From: Acidithiobacillus sp.
Lineage (GTDB): Bacteria > Pseudomonadota > Gammaproteobacteria > Acidithiobacillales > Acidithiobacillaceae
Assembly (NCBI GenBank): GCA_028697715.1
Contig: JAQVDS010000016.1
Location: forward strand, 1 to 63,089
DNA length: 63,089 bases
Reading direction: 5' to 3'
The first letter of the stretch is position 1; every line of letters begins with the position of its first letter. Below are positions 26,243 through 35,649 of this stretch, in pieces. The notes below the pieces were generated by a model. The model made no database searches, had not been told where the DNA came from, and saw only the letters and a program-made list of their open reading frames with translations. The position numbers and the translations under genes are program-made.

Positions 26243-26258
26243 TGGCACAACGGTTGCT
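26243..26258 (+). promoter_or_regulatory. Sigma-54 (RpoN) promoter
   Basis: TGGCAC followed by five bases and TTGCT places the invariant GG (26244–26245) and GC (26256–26257) at exactly the -24/-12 spacing of sigma-54 promoters (TGGCACG-N4-TTGCW). Transcription would start near 26270, giving a leader of about 100 nt before the porin ATG at 26371. It implies dependence on an enhancer-binding activator, which is not encoded nearby. Confidence 0.7.
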
Positions 26259-26370
26259 ATATTCGACGCGTAGGATATGCAGTCTTCGGCGGGGGCAGGG
26301 CTTTATCTCCAGGCCAAGATATGTTCCTGCACAGCTCTTGCACATGTATTATAAATTAGGAGAATATAAT

Positions 26371-27513
26371 ATGCCGAAACAACGCCACGTCGCCATCTTG
26401 CTGGCATCTCTCTTTTCCGGTTCTGCGGTAGCAGCCGTTCTGCCCGCCACTCCACCTACCATCAACGTCCATGCCGGACCTCTCGGAGAGCTCAGTGTCG
26501 GCGGACTTCTGAGTGTCAACGGGCGGGCACAGAGCAATCGCTATGACGCATCCGGCCCTGCGGGTAAGTATTTCAGTGCCGATGTGACCGATGGCTTGGT
26601 CTCCGTGGCGAAAACGAAAGGATTGTTGCAGTTTTATCTCGAGGCCGGAGCCTACAACCTCTACGGTATCGGCCAGCCAGCCATTTCTACCGGAAATTTC
26701 ACCAGCATCTTCGGGGCTCTTCCGCTGGCGTATCTGCAAATCACGCCCAGCAAAAACTTCAACGTGCAGATTGGCAAGCTGCCGGCAATCACGGGAATCA
26801 CGCCCCTCACGGATCTGATTTCCAGCTCCTACAATATCCAGTTCGGCTTGGATGGCTGGCAACAACAGACCATCAGTCGGGGTATCCAGGCCAACTATAG
26901 TGCCGGCCCATTCTCTGCATCCGTCGCCTGGACTGATGGCTACTATTCCAAGCGTTTCAACTGGGTGGTTGGACAGCTCACCTACTCGCCAAGCAGCAGC
27001 AGCACGATCATTGTGCAGGGCGGTGGCAACGCCGGGCAGACCGATTATGCTGGACCCCTCGATAACTCTGATTTCTACCTGCTGGGCTACAACTATAGCG
27101 GTAGCAAACTCAATATGTTTGCCTATCTGCAATACCAGAAGCTGATCAATGGGCCGGCATTCGATAATCGTAGTGACGGCAATCAGTTTGGCGCCAGTGT
27201 GGATGCCAACTATGCCTTCACTCCCAACTACTCTTTGAGCGCGCGCCTCGATTACATGGCCTACAGCGATACACCAAGCTTTTACTACAATGGTCAGCCT
27301 ACTACCCTGGTGGGTAACGAAATGGGGTATGGTCCTGGCAGTCGTGCGGTGGGGCTGACCCTCACGCCGATTTATCAGGTTAAGCACTGGTTTCTTGAGG
27401 GCGAGCTGAGTTATGTTCATGCGTACCACATTACTCCGGGATCGGCTTTCGGGCAGAATGGAAACCAGCCCAATCAATTTGTGGCAATGATCAATACAGG
27501 TTTCTTTCTGTGA
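26371..27513 (+). CDS. Outer-membrane beta-barrel porin
   Basis: 380 residues. Signal peptide to about residue 21 (VAAV), then repeated amphipathic strands with many Tyr, Ser and Asn, and a C-terminal Phe-Leu (INTGFFL). It resembles the BBP2/OmpL-like barrel proteins (FGALPLAYLQITPSKNFNVQ, IGKLPAITG..TPLTDL). ATG 26371 has GGAG eight bases upstream; the longer frame begins upstream of the promoter and is rejected. It is co-directional with the APC permease 33 bp downstream: together an outer-membrane/inner-membrane uptake pair. Confidence 0.8.
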   Translation: MPKQRHVAILLASLFSGSAVAAVLPATPPTINVHAGPLGELSVGGLLSVNGRAQSNRYDASGPAGKYFSADVTDGLVSVAKTKGLLQFYLEAGAYNLYGIGQPAISTGNFTSIFGALPLAYLQITPSKNFNVQIGKLPAITGITPLTDLISSSYNIQFGLDGWQQQTISRGIQANYSAGPFSASVAWTDGYYSKRFNWVVGQLTYSPSSSSTIIVQGGGNAGQTDYAGPLDNSDFYLLGYNYSGSKLNMFAYLQYQKLINGPAFDNRSDGNQFGASVDANYAFTPNYSLSARLDYMAYSDTPSFYYNGQPTTLVGNEMGYGPGSRAVGLTLTPIYQVKHWFLEGELSYVHAYHITPGSAFGQNGNQPNQFVAMINTGFFL

Positions 27514-27546
27514 CGATACGTCCCGTGCCCAAAGAGGAATAACATC

Positions 27547-29130
27547 ATGACCGGTAAATTAAAACGAGAAGTCGGTTTTTCTGGGCTCATTTTTGCCAGT
27601 TTGGGAGGCATCATCGGATCTGGCTGGCTCTTTGGACCCCTCAACGCGGCGCAAATCGCCGGACCCCTCAGCATCGGCTCCTGGATTATTGGTGCTGTCA
27701 CCATACTGCTTCTGGGGCTCACCTATGCGGAAGTTGGGCCCCTGTTCCCGCGCGCTGGCGCAGCGGCCCACATCGCCAATGTCGTGCATGGCAGCCTCCT
27801 GGGGAAGATCTGGGCCTGGCTGCTGTTCATGTTCTACATTGCTATTGCACCCGTGGAAGTGGTGGCGGTGCTTACCTATGCGAACAACTATATACCTGGT
27901 CTATTGCAGGGTAATACTGGGCTGTTGAGTAGTTGGGGATTGATCGCGGCGGTGTTGCTGCTGGGAGTGATGTTTCTGCTCAACTTTTTGGGAATCCGAC
28001 GGGTGGCGATGGTCTTCTCTGGCCTCGGTTGGTGGAAACTGGCGATTCCCGTTTTGACCATCATCGTCCTTGTAAGCCAGAGTTACCACCCGGAAAATCT
28101 GCATATCCTGCACTGGACCAGCAGTTTCCACGGGATGTTTGTGGCGGTCGCATCTTCCGGCATTGTGTTCAGTTATCTCGGGTTTCGCCAGGCGATCGAG
28201 CTGGGCGGCGAAGCCAAAAATCCCGGGCGCCATATCCCCGCCGCAGTCATTGGCGCAATCGTTGTTGGCGCTATCATCTATGTAGGGCTGCAGTGGGCCT
28301 TTCTGGTGGCGATGCCGCCGGATCAGGTGACCCAGGGCTGGCAAAAGCTGAATTTCCCGGGACTCTTTGGACCTTTTGCGGCCATTGCCACCATGCTGGG
28401 CATTGGCTGGCTGGCGGTGCTGATCTATGCTGATGCCCTGATTTCGCCCGGGGGAACCGCGCTCGTGTACGCCACATCGGCGGCACGGGCGGTGGTTGCG
28501 AATGGCGAAGTCAAGGCGGGGCCCAGTTTCTTCACGAAAATCAGTCCTACCGGCGTGCCTTGGGTGGGCGTTATCGTCGCCTATGTTATCGGCTGCGTGT
28601 ATTTTCTACCCTTTCCATCCTGGCAGAAGCTAGTGGGATTCATCACCACCATCTCCGTCATTACCTATGGCATCGGTCCGATCGTGCTGTTGCAGTTGAG
28701 GCGCGCAGTGCCGGATCTGAAGCGGCCCTTCCGTCTGTGGGGAGCGCAAGTTATTGCGCCCCTGGCCTTCATCCTTTCTTCCCTGGTAGCTTATTGGGGC
28801 GGCTTTCAGGCTCTCACCTACATCTTTGCCGTGTTGTTTGGGGTGCTGATCATCTACGGCATTGTCGCTCTGATCCGCGGAAAATCATACGGTATGTCTG
28901 GTTTTTATCATATCTCCTGGATCTTTCCCTACTTCATCGGTCTCTGGCTCCTGTCGTATTTTGGTCCAAAGGTTCTGGGCGGGACAGGTGACATCCCGTT
29001 TTTCTGGTCGATGCTGTTGGTCGCTGTCCTTGCCTTGATTTCCATGGTCTGGGCCTTGAAGGTAACCGTGCCCGACGGTCAGGTGACTGACTATTTTGCG
29101 GTGATGAAAGAGGAGGGGATCGGTCTCTAA
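27547..29130 (+). CDS. APC family amino acid permease
   Basis: 527 residues with about 12 membrane segments. The N-terminal signature FASLGGIIGSGWLFGP is the unwound first helix of amino acid–polyamine–organocation carriers, and FSYLGFRQAIELGGEAKNP is the conserved helix-6/loop region. Substrate is not evident; amino acids or amines are the usual cargo. A good AGAGGAA site lies before ATG 27547. Co-transcribed with the porin under the sigma-54 promoter, so probably induced under nitrogen- or stress-related activator control. Confidence 0.87.
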   Translation: MTGKLKREVGFSGLIFASLGGIIGSGWLFGPLNAAQIAGPLSIGSWIIGAVTILLLGLTYAEVGPLFPRAGAAAHIANVVHGSLLGKIWAWLLFMFYIAIAPVEVVAVLTYANNYIPGLLQGNTGLLSSWGLIAAVLLLGVMFLLNFLGIRRVAMVFSGLGWWKLAIPVLTIIVLVSQSYHPENLHILHWTSSFHGMFVAVASSGIVFSYLGFRQAIELGGEAKNPGRHIPAAVIGAIVVGAIIYVGLQWAFLVAMPPDQVTQGWQKLNFPGLFGPFAAIATMLGIGWLAVLIYADALISPGGTALVYATSAARAVVANGEVKAGPSFFTKISPTGVPWVGVIVAYVIGCVYFLPFPSWQKLVGFITTISVITYGIGPIVLLQLRRAVPDLKRPFRLWGAQVIAPLAFILSSLVAYWGGFQALTYIFAVLFGVLIIYGIVALIRGKSYGMSGFYHISWIFPYFIGLWLLSYFGPKVLGGTGDIPFFWSMLLVAVLALISMVWALKVTVPDGQVTDYFAVMKEEGIGL

Positions 29131-29210
29131 ATCCACAGGCGCTGTTCATGCTGGCATTCCCCCGTGGAATTATGGTATAAAGCGCCTCTTTTCTGTGGGG
29201 GATAGTAGTC

Positions 29211-29447
29211 ATGTCCAGAGTTTGCAAGGTTACGGGCAAGAAGCCCATGGCGGGGAACAACGTTTCCCATGCCAACAACAAAACGCGTCGGCGCTTTTTG
29301 CCGAATCTGCAGTACAAGCGCTTTTGGGTCGAGAGCGAGAATCGCTGGGTTCGCCTGCGGGTCAGTACGCAGGGCATCCGCAGCATCGACAAGAAGGGCA
29401 TTGATGTCGTTCTGGCGGACCTGCGCGCCGCTGGCGAGAAAATCTGA
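29211..29447 (+). CDS. rpmB: 50S ribosomal protein L28
   Basis: 78 residues, complete. [33 protein letters not shown] start and the [11 protein letters not shown] segment are unmistakable L28. It is followed 10 bp later by rpmG, the standard bacterial pair. A TATAAA at 29176–29181 upstream may be the -10 of its promoter, with only a weak -35. Confidence 0.97.
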   Translation: MSRVCKVTGKKPMAGNNVSHANNKTRRRFLPNLQYKRFWVESENRWVRLRVSTQGIRSIDKKGIDVVLADLRAAGEKI

Positions 29448-29457
29448 GGGCTGAGCG

Positions 29458-29613
29458 ATGCGTGACAAGATCAAACTGGTTTCCACTGCGGGTACCGGGC
29501 ACTTCTATACCACCACCAAGAACAAGAAGAACACCCCGGACAAGCTCGAGTTCGTAAAATACGACCCTAAGGCGCGCAAGCACGTTGCCTATCGGGAAGA
29601 CAAAATCAAGTAA
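29458..29613 (+). CDS. rpmG: 50S ribosomal protein L33
   Basis: 51 residues starting at ATG 29458. It reads [20 protein letters not shown] and ends [16 protein letters not shown]. This is the zinc-free L33 type: the CxxC pairs are absent. Second gene of the rpmBG operon; its stop lies 12 bp before the CIRCE element. Confidence 0.96.
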   Translation: MRDKIKLVSTAGTGHFYTTTKNKKNTPDKLEFVKYDPKARKHVAYREDKIK

Positions 29614-29625
29614 TTCTCTGGTCTC

Positions 29626-29652
29626 TTGGCACTCTCTGCGGTAGAGTGCTAA
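29626..29652 (+). promoter_or_regulatory. CIRCE operator (HrcA binding site)
   Basis: TTGGCACTC, nine spacer bases, GAGTGCTAA. The consensus is TTAGCACTC-N9-GAGTGCTAA, so one base in the left arm differs. It lies 40 bp before hrcA, so HrcA represses its own operon here, released on heat shock when GroEL is occupied. Confidence 0.92.
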
Positions 29653-29692
29653 CAAGACGCCCGGAGTGGGCGTGTCCAGGAGAGCTTACAAG

Positions 29693-30727
29693 ATGGATGC
29701 GCGTGCCCGTCACCTATTGAAGTCGCTCATCGAGCAGCATATCAGCAGCGGCCAGCCAGTCGGTAGCCGCCAGCTGGCTCGTGATGCGGGTCTGGCGATC
29801 AGCCCAGCGACTGTACGCAATGTCATCGCCGATCTCGAAGAGGAAGGGTATGTCATTTCGCCGCATACTTCGGCGGGCCGCGTCCCTACTTCCAGTGGTT
29901 ACCGCTTCTTTGTCGATTCCCTCATCCATGTGAGCCCGTTTTCCGGGGCCGCGAAGCGGGTGCTTCTGCAGCGCATCGGCGCGCGCGTGCCGGATGCAGA
30001 AGAGGTCTTGCACGCTGCCACTGAGGCCCTGTCGGAAATGACGCGTATGGTGGGCTTCATCCGCGTACCCCGGCGCGCAACGCAGGTCCTGCGCCATGTC
30101 GATTTTATCAGCCTGCGTGAGCGCGAGGTGCTGGCCATCTTTGTTACCGACAAGGGCGAAGTCGAGAACCGCCTTGTTCGCTTGAATGAATCCTTGAGTG
30201 CTGCCGCCCTGACACAGGCTGCCAATCGCTTCAACGCCAGTTATGGTGGTCGTCCGCTGCAGGAGGTAATCGCCTTGCTTGACGATGATCTGCGCCAGTC
30301 GCGTGTCGAAATGGACCAGATTCTACGCAATGCCATGGAGCTGGGGAAGGAGATGTTGGCCGCCGATCAGGAGCGGATGCTCATCGAAGGGGAGCTTCAA
30401 CTTCTTGATCTGCCTGATTTTTCTGGTAGTGAGCGCCTGCGCGAGCTCCTATCGGTGGTACGGCAGAAGCGCGAGTTGGTCATGCTCCTCGACCAGAGTG
30501 TGCGCGGTAGCGATGTTCGCCTTTTCATCGGCGGTGAGTCGGGTCTGGCACCGCTGAGCGAATTCACCCTCATTTCTGCGCCATACCACATCGACGGAGA
30601 TCCTGTGGGCGTGATTGGGGTATTGGGTCCCATGCGTATGCCCTATCAGGAGATCATCCCCTTGGTGGATGGTGCCGCGCGTCTGCTTGGGCAGGCCCTG
30701 TCGCATAGTGAGCTGTTTCCCTCTTGA
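29693..30727 (+). CDS. hrcA: Heat-inducible transcription repressor HrcA
   Basis: 344 residues. N-terminal winged helix (GSRQLARDAGLAISPATVRN), then HTSAGRVPTSSGYRFFVD, the diagnostic HrcA motif, then the dimerisation/GAF-like domain. Binds CIRCE in the cytoplasm and represses chaperone genes. ATG 29693 follows AGGAG and gives the family start MDARARHLLKSLIE. First gene of hrcA-grpE-dnaK-dnaJ. Confidence 0.95.
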   Translation: MDARARHLLKSLIEQHISSGQPVGSRQLARDAGLAISPATVRNVIADLEEEGYVISPHTSAGRVPTSSGYRFFVDSLIHVSPFSGAAKRVLLQRIGARVPDAEEVLHAATEALSEMTRMVGFIRVPRRATQVLRHVDFISLREREVLAIFVTDKGEVENRLVRLNESLSAAALTQAANRFNASYGGRPLQEVIALLDDDLRQSRVEMDQILRNAMELGKEMLAADQERMLIEGELQLLDLPDFSGSERLRELLSVVRQKRELVMLLDQSVRGSDVRLFIGGESGLAPLSEFTLISAPYHIDGDPVGVIGVLGPMRMPYQEIIPLVDGAARLLGQALSHSELFPS

Positions 30728-30783
30728 AATGAGCTTGTGCCTGCCCCATCTACCGGGTGGATAACGCTGGAGGAAAGTACCCT

Positions 30784-31305
30784 ATGAATGAAACCGAACA
30801 GGATCCACAGGCCACTGAAACAGCAACTACAGAAGTTGAGGCGGTACCAGAAACCGACTGGCAGGCGGAGGCGGAGAAGTTCCGCAACGATTATCTGCGC
30901 TCGTTGGCCGACATGGAGAACCTGCGCAAGCGTACCGAAAAGCAGATGCAGGACGCGCGCAATTATGCCGTCGAACGCTTTGCCAGAGAGCTCCTGCCAG
31001 TGGTCGACAGTCTGGAAATGGCCCTGACAACCTCTACTGGCGAGGACGAGGCCATGCGGCAGTTTCGTCAGGGTATCGAAAATACCCTGCAACTGCTGGT
31101 CAGCGCGCTGGGCAGTGCTGGGGTGCGGCCGGTGGAGGTTGAAAACGATCGCTTTGACCCCAATCTGCATCAGGCGATTGCGATGGTGGAGGATCCGGGC
31201 GAGCCCAACCGAATTTTGGCGACACACCAGAAAGGATATTTGATTCACGACCGTTTGCTGCGACCGAGCATGGTTTCGGTCTCCAAGGCAGCCACGGCGC
31301 AGTAA
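30784..31305 (+). CDS. grpE: Nucleotide exchange factor GrpE
   Basis: 173 residues. Acidic disordered N-terminus, a long coiled-coil helix (WQAEAEKFRNDYLRSLADME NLRKR region, residues about 25–60) and a C-terminal beta domain with the GY(L)IHDRLLRPSMVSVSK signature. It releases ADP from DnaK. ATG 30784 has a GGAGG site; 56 bp after hrcA. Confidence 0.95.
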   Translation: MNETEQDPQATETATTEVEAVPETDWQAEAEKFRNDYLRSLADMENLRKRTEKQMQDARNYAVERFARELLPVVDSLEMALTTSTGEDEAMRQFRQGIENTLQLLVSALGSAGVRPVEVENDRFDPNLHQAIAMVEDPGEPNRILATHQKGYLIHDRLLRPSMVSVSKAATAQ

Positions 31306-31347
31306 GGGTAGCGGGCAACGCATAGAAATTTTTGAGGAGATTACAGA

Positions 31348-33258
31348 ATGGCTAAAGTTATTGGAATCGATTTGGGAACCACCAATTCCTGCGTTGCCGT
31401 CATGGAAGGCGACAAGGTGAAGGTGATTGAAAACAGTGAAGGAAAGCGCACGACGCCTTCCATTGTTGCCTTCAGTGAAGATGGCGAAGTTCTGGTGGGC
31501 GAATCTGCCAAGCGACAGGCGGTTACCAACCCCGAGAACACCATTTACGAGGTTAAGCGTCTGATTGGTCGCAAGTTTGACGACGCTGAAGTGCAAAAAG
31601 ACATGAAGCACGTTCCCTACAAGATCGTCAAATCCGACAATGGCGATGCCTGGGTAGAGGCGCGGGGTAAGAGCTATTCCCCTCAGCAGATCTCGGCGTA
31701 TATCCTGCAAAAGATGAAGAAGACTGCCGAGGATTATCTGGGCGAGACGGTATCCGAGGCGGTCATCACCGTACCTGCGTATTTCAATGATGCCCAGCGG
31801 CAAGCCACCAAGGACGCCGGACGCATCGCCGGTCTCGAGGTCAAGCGCATTATCAACGAGCCCACGGCGGCGGCGCTGGCCTTCGGCGAGGATAAAAATC
31901 CAGGCGACAGCAAGGTCGCGGTCTACGATCTTGGTGGTGGTACCTTCGACATCTCCATCATCGAGATCGCCGAGATGGACGGTGAACACCAGTTCGAGGT
32001 GCTTTCCACCAACGGTGACACCTTCCTGGGCGGTGGTGATTTCGATAATCGTGTCATCAACTACTTGGCGGACTCCTTCAAGGCGGAGGCAGGGATTGAC
32101 CTGCGCAATGACCGCCTGGCCATGCAGCGCCTGAAGGAAGCGGCCGAAAAGGCAAAGATCGAGCTGTCTTCGTCGGCCCAGACAGACGTCAATCTGCCCT
32201 TCATTACCGCTGACCAGTCTGGTCCCAAACACCTCAACATGAAGCTGACCCGGGCGAAGCTGGAGTCTCTGGTGGAAGATCTGATCGACCGCAGCATGAC
32301 GCCCTGCAAGGTGGCGATGAAGGACGCCGACCTTTCCAGCAGCCAGATTTCCGACGTGATTCTGGTGGGTGGCCAGACGCGTATGCCCAAGGTGCAGGAG
32401 AAGGTCAAGGACTTCTTCGCTAAGGAGCCGCGCAAGGACGTGAATCCCGATGAAGCCGTGGCAATTGGCGCTGCCGTGCAGGGTGCCGTGCTGTCCGGTG
32501 ACAAAAAAGACGTTTTGTTGATGGACGTCACTCCCCTCTCTTTGGGTATCGAGACCCTGGGCGGGGTGATGACCAAGCTCATCGAGAAGAACACCACCAT
32601 CCCCACCCGGAAATCGCAGGTCTTCTCGACCGCCGAGGACAACCAGTCGGCGGTGACGGTGCACGTCCTGCAGGGCGAGCGTGAGCTGGCGCGAGACAAC
32701 AAATCGCTGGCGCGCTTTGATCTTACCGACATCCGTCCGGCGCCGCGCGGCATGCCGCAGATCGAAGTCACCTTCGACATTGATGCCAACGGTATCCTGC
32801 ATGTATCGGCCAAAGACAAGGAGACCAACAAGGAGCAGTCGATCAAGATCACGGCCAGCTCCGGTCTGTCTGAAGCGGAGATCCAGCGCATGATCAAGGA
32901 GGCGGAGGCCAACGCCGCCGAAGACAAGAAGGCGCGTGCTCTGATCGAGGCGCGGAATGAAGCGGATGGCAGTGTGCACGGGGCACGCAAGGCCCTTGCC
33001 GAGCATGGCTCCGCCCCGTCGGAACTGCGCAGCAAGGTCGAAGGCGCCATCAGCGCGGTAGAAGCGGCACAAAAGGGCGAGGACGTCGAGGCCATCAAGG
33101 GCGCCGTGGCGACCCTCATGGCGGCGATGTCCGAGCTTCTGCAGCACGCCGGCCCGGCAGGACAGAGTGGAGCGGGCGACGCGGCTGGTGGTGGCAGCAG
33201 TCATGCCAAGGACGATGACGTGGTCGAGGCCGAATTCGAGGAAGTCGACAAGAAGTAA
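31348..33258 (+). CDS. dnaK: Molecular chaperone DnaK (Hsp70)
   Basis: 636 residues, full length. Begins [20 protein letters not shown] (phosphate-1 loop), contains [13 protein letters not shown] (phosphate-2) and the [15 protein letters not shown] adenosine motif ([15 protein letters not shown]), then the substrate-binding domain and an acidic C-terminus ending [11 protein letters not shown]-dependent folding chaperone with GrpE and DnaJ. A GAGGAG site precedes ATG 31348. Confidence 0.98.
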   Translation: MAKVIGIDLGTTNSCVAVMEGDKVKVIENSEGKRTTPSIVAFSEDGEVLVGESAKRQAVTNPENTIYEVKRLIGRKFDDAEVQKDMKHVPYKIVKSDNGDAWVEARGKSYSPQQISAYILQKMKKTAEDYLGETVSEAVITVPAYFNDAQRQATKDAGRIAGLEVKRIINEPTAAALAFGEDKNPGDSKVAVYDLGGGTFDISIIEIAEMDGEHQFEVLSTNGDTFLGGGDFDNRVINYLADSFKAEAGIDLRNDRLAMQRLKEAAEKAKIELSSSAQTDVNLPFITADQSGPKHLNMKLTRAKLESLVEDLIDRSMTPCKVAMKDADLSSSQISDVILVGGQTRMPKVQEKVKDFFAKEPRKDVNPDEAVAIGAAVQGAVLSGDKKDVLLMDVTPLSLGIETLGGVMTKLIEKNTTIPTRKSQVFSTAEDNQSAVTVHVLQGERELARDNKSLARFDLTDIRPAPRGMPQIEVTFDIDANGILHVSAKDKETNKEQSIKITASSGLSEAEIQRMIKEAEANAAEDKKARALIEARNEADGSVHGARKALAEHGSAPSELRSKVEGAISAVEAAQKGEDVEAIKGAVATLMAAMSELLQHAGPAGQSGAGDAAGGGSSHAKDDDVVEAEFEEVDKK

Positions 33259-33276
33259 GGCGGCGATCACTGTAGC

Positions 33277-33300
33277 AGGGCAGGGAGCTATCCCTGCCCT
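33277..33300 (+). terminator. Perfect hairpin between dnaK and dnaJ
   Basis: AGGGCAGGGA, loop GCTA, TCCCTGCCCT: a 10-bp perfect GC-rich stem. It is followed by TGCCTGTTTC rather than a clean T-run, so it is more likely an attenuator or an mRNA 3'-end stabiliser that lowers dnaJ relative to dnaK than a full terminator. Confidence 0.6.
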
Positions 33301-33324
33301 TGCCTGTTTCTGGAAATGGAAGCG

Positions 33325-34458
33325 ATGAGCAAACGCGATTACTACGAAGTGCTGGAAGTCAGCCGCACGGTAGACGATGGAGAGCTGAAAAAATCCTACC
33401 GGCGTCTGGCCATGCGCTATCACCCTGACCGCAACCCCGGCGATCAGTCGGCGGAGGAGCGATTCAAAGAGATCAGCGAGGCCTATGAAGTCCTGTCCGA
33501 TCCGCAAAAACGCCGTGCCTATGATCAGTTTGGTCATGCTGGTGTGCAGGGCGGCGCCGGGGGGGGCGCGGGATTCGGAGGCTTTGGGGGTGCTGGCGGG
33601 TTTGGCGATATCTTTGGCGATATCTTTGAGCAGTTCACCCGTGGTGGCTTTGGTTTTCAGCAGGACCCGGGCCGTGGCAGTGACCTGCGCTACCGTCTGG
33701 ACCTGACTCTCGAGGAGGCTGCGTCGGGAAAGACCGTGGAGCTCGACATCCCCAGCTCGGTGATGTGCGAAGCCTGTCATGGTTCGGGCGCGGAGCCTGG
33801 TAGTGAAGTCGAGGACTGCCGGACTTGTGGTGGGCATGGACAAGTGCGTATGGCGCAGGGTTTCTTCTCGGTCACGCGTCCCTGTCCCGCCTGCGGCGGA
33901 AGCGGCAAGGTAGTCAAAAATCCCTGCAAATCCTGTAAAGGTCAGGGGCGCGTCAAGAAAAACCGGCAGGTGGAGGTCAAAATCCCGGCCGGAGTCGATA
34001 CCGGCGACCGCATTCGTCTGACCGGCGAGGGGGAAGCGGGCGAGCGGGGTGGTGCTCCGGGTGATCTCTACATCGAGATCCAGGTGCGGCCCCACAATCT
34101 CTTTGAACGCGATGGCGATGATCTCCATTGTGCCGTGCCGGTCAGTTTCACTACCTTGGCTTTGGGCGGTGAGCTCGAGGTGCCTACCTTGAGTGGTCGT
34201 GCCAAGATCCAGATCCCGGCTGGCACCCAGTCAGGCAAGGTCTTTTTGCTGCGCGGCAAGGGAGTCCAGGGGGTGCGCAGCCGGATGGCAGGCGATCTGC
34301 ATTGTCGTGTGCAGGTAGAAGTGCCGGTCAAACTCAGCGAGCGGCAGCGTGAACTTTTGCAGGAATTTGCCGCAGAAACCGGGGAGCTCGCCCAGCATCC
34401 GCAGCAGGAGAGCTGGTGGGCCAAGGCCAAAGACTTTTTCGAACGCATGGGGATCTGA
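33325..34458 (+). CDS. dnaJ: Chaperone DnaJ (Hsp40)
   Basis: 377 residues from ATG 33325 (an in-frame ATG lies at 33316). J-domain with HPD in [10 protein letters not shown], a Gly/Phe-rich linker, four zinc-binding repeats ([32 protein letters not shown]) and the C-terminal client-binding domains. Delivers clients to DnaK and stimulates its ATPase. It follows dnaK after the hairpin; dapB starts 2 bp after its stop. Confidence 0.97.
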   Translation: MSKRDYYEVLEVSRTVDDGELKKSYRRLAMRYHPDRNPGDQSAEERFKEISEAYEVLSDPQKRRAYDQFGHAGVQGGAGGGAGFGGFGGAGGFGDIFGDIFEQFTRGGFGFQQDPGRGSDLRYRLDLTLEEAASGKTVELDIPSSVMCEACHGSGAEPGSEVEDCRTCGGHGQVRMAQGFFSVTRPCPACGGSGKVVKNPCKSCKGQGRVKKNRQVEVKIPAGVDTGDRIRLTGEGEAGERGGAPGDLYIEIQVRPHNLFERDGDDLHCAVPVSFTTLALGGELEVPTLSGRAKIQIPAGTQSGKVFLLRGKGVQGVRSRMAGDLHCRVQVEVPVKLSERQRELLQEFAAETGELAQHPQQESWWAKAKDFFERMGI

Positions 34459-34460
34459 AG

Positions 34461-35285
34461 ATGACGATTCGCCTGGCATTGGCAGCAGCGGCTGGCAAGA
34501 TGGGCAGGGCCATCGTCGCGGCCCTGAGCGAGCAGTCTGATCTGCAACTGGTTGCCGGATTGGGGCGGCCTGGGGCAGAAAATCTTGGTGAGGATGTCGG
34601 TCGACTAGCGGGTGTTTCCGAGCTGGGCGTTCCCCTTACCGCGCAAATCGCGGAGGCCATCGCCCAGGCCGATATGCTCGTCGACTTCAGCCCGGCAGAT
34701 GCCGCCCTCTGTCACCTGCGCGCCGCCGCCCAAGCGCAGATGCCGGTGGTACTGGGCAGCACAGGGTTCAGCGCCGATCAACAAAAAGAATTGCAGGAAC
34801 TCAGTACCCGTATCCCGCTCGTCGCTGCCGCCAACATGAGTGTCGGGATCAATGTCCTGCTGGCACTGTTGCCACAAGTGGTCGCGACCCTCGGTGAGGA
34901 CTATGACATCGAGATCATCGAGGCGCACCACAATCAGAAACGCGACGCTCCATCGGGGACTGCCCTGGCCTTGGGGCGTGCGGCGGCGGCGGGGCGCAAG
35001 GTTGAGCTCGAGGCGGTGGCCTGCTGGGATCGCAACGGCAGCAACGGATTGCGGGGTAAGGGCAGCATCGGCTTCGCTACCCTGCGCGCCGCTGATGTGG
35101 TGGGTGAGCACAGCGTATGGCTGGCGGGTGCTGGGGAGCGTCTGGAGCTTACCCACCGTGCCAGCAGCCGCCGCAATTTTGCCGAAGGGGCCTTGCGCGC
35201 GGTGCGGTGGCTACAGGGTCGGCCAGCCGGACTCTACGATATGCAAGATGTTCTTGGTCTGCGCAGCACGCCTGCCGTAGAATAG
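34461..35285 (+). CDS. dapB: 4-hydroxy-tetrahydrodipicolinate reductase
   Basis: 274 residues. Rossmann start RLALAAAAGKMGRAIVAAL and the substrate/catalytic motif EAHHNQKRDAPSGTAL identify DapB, the NAD(P)H-dependent step of lysine and diaminopimelate synthesis. ATG 34461 lies two bases after the dnaJ stop, so it is read with the chaperone operon; a dnaJ–dapB neighbourhood is common in proteobacteria. Length is normal. Confidence 0.95.
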   Translation: MTIRLALAAAAGKMGRAIVAALSEQSDLQLVAGLGRPGAENLGEDVGRLAGVSELGVPLTAQIAEAIAQADMLVDFSPADAALCHLRAAAQAQMPVVLGSTGFSADQQKELQELSTRIPLVAAANMSVGINVLLALLPQVVATLGEDYDIEIIEAHHNQKRDAPSGTALALGRAAAAGRKVELEAVACWDRNGSNGLRGKGSIGFATLRAADVVGEHSVWLAGAGERLELTHRASSRRNFAEGALRAVRWLQGRPAGLYDMQDVLGLRSTPAVE

Positions 35286-35315
35286 GAATATCTGCAACAT
35301 CTTATGGAGGTACCC

Positions 35316-35621
35316 ATGCAATATGTAGTGGCCAACCGTGTGCCGGTCAAGCCTGAATTCCATCAGGAGTTTGAGGAACGCTTCCGCCGGCGCGCCGGTG
35401 AGGTAGAAAAACAGCCAGGATTTGTGCGTATGGAGATCCTGCGTCCGGTCGCCGAGGATGGCATGTACATCGTGCTCACCCATTGGCAGGATAAAGCCGC
35501 CTTCGAGGCTTGGCTGCGCAGCGACGACTTCAAGGCGGCGCACAAGAATCCATTACCCAAAGAGGCCTTTGGCGAGGGCGGCGGACTGGAACAACACGAG
35601 GTCATCATTTCTGCCGGTTGA
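35316..35621 (+). CDS. Antibiotic biosynthesis monooxygenase (ABM) domain protein
   Basis: 101 residues forming a single dimeric ferredoxin-like ABM domain: YVVANRVPVKPEFHQEFEER, GFVRMEILRPVAEDG, YIVLTHWQDKAAFEAWLRS. Members include cofactor-free monooxygenases and IsdG-like haem degraders; the C-terminal half (FKAAHKNPLPKEAFGEGG) resembles the HmuD/IsdG-type group, but haem binding is not proven. ATG 35316 has GGAGG five bases upstream. Confidence 0.8.
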   Translation: MQYVVANRVPVKPEFHQEFEERFRRRAGEVEKQPGFVRMEILRPVAEDGMYIVLTHWQDKAAFEAWLRSDDFKAAHKNPLPKEAFGEGGGLEQHEVIISAG

Positions 35622-35649
35622 TTCCGGACGACGGAGAAGGGTTTTACTC

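Noticed and set aside
30646..34128. A 1160-codon open frame antisense to hrcA–grpE–dnaK–dnaJ
   Set aside because: It mirrors the codon bias of highly expressed GC-rich genes on the other strand, has no family resemblance and no boundary signals; the sense genes are certain.
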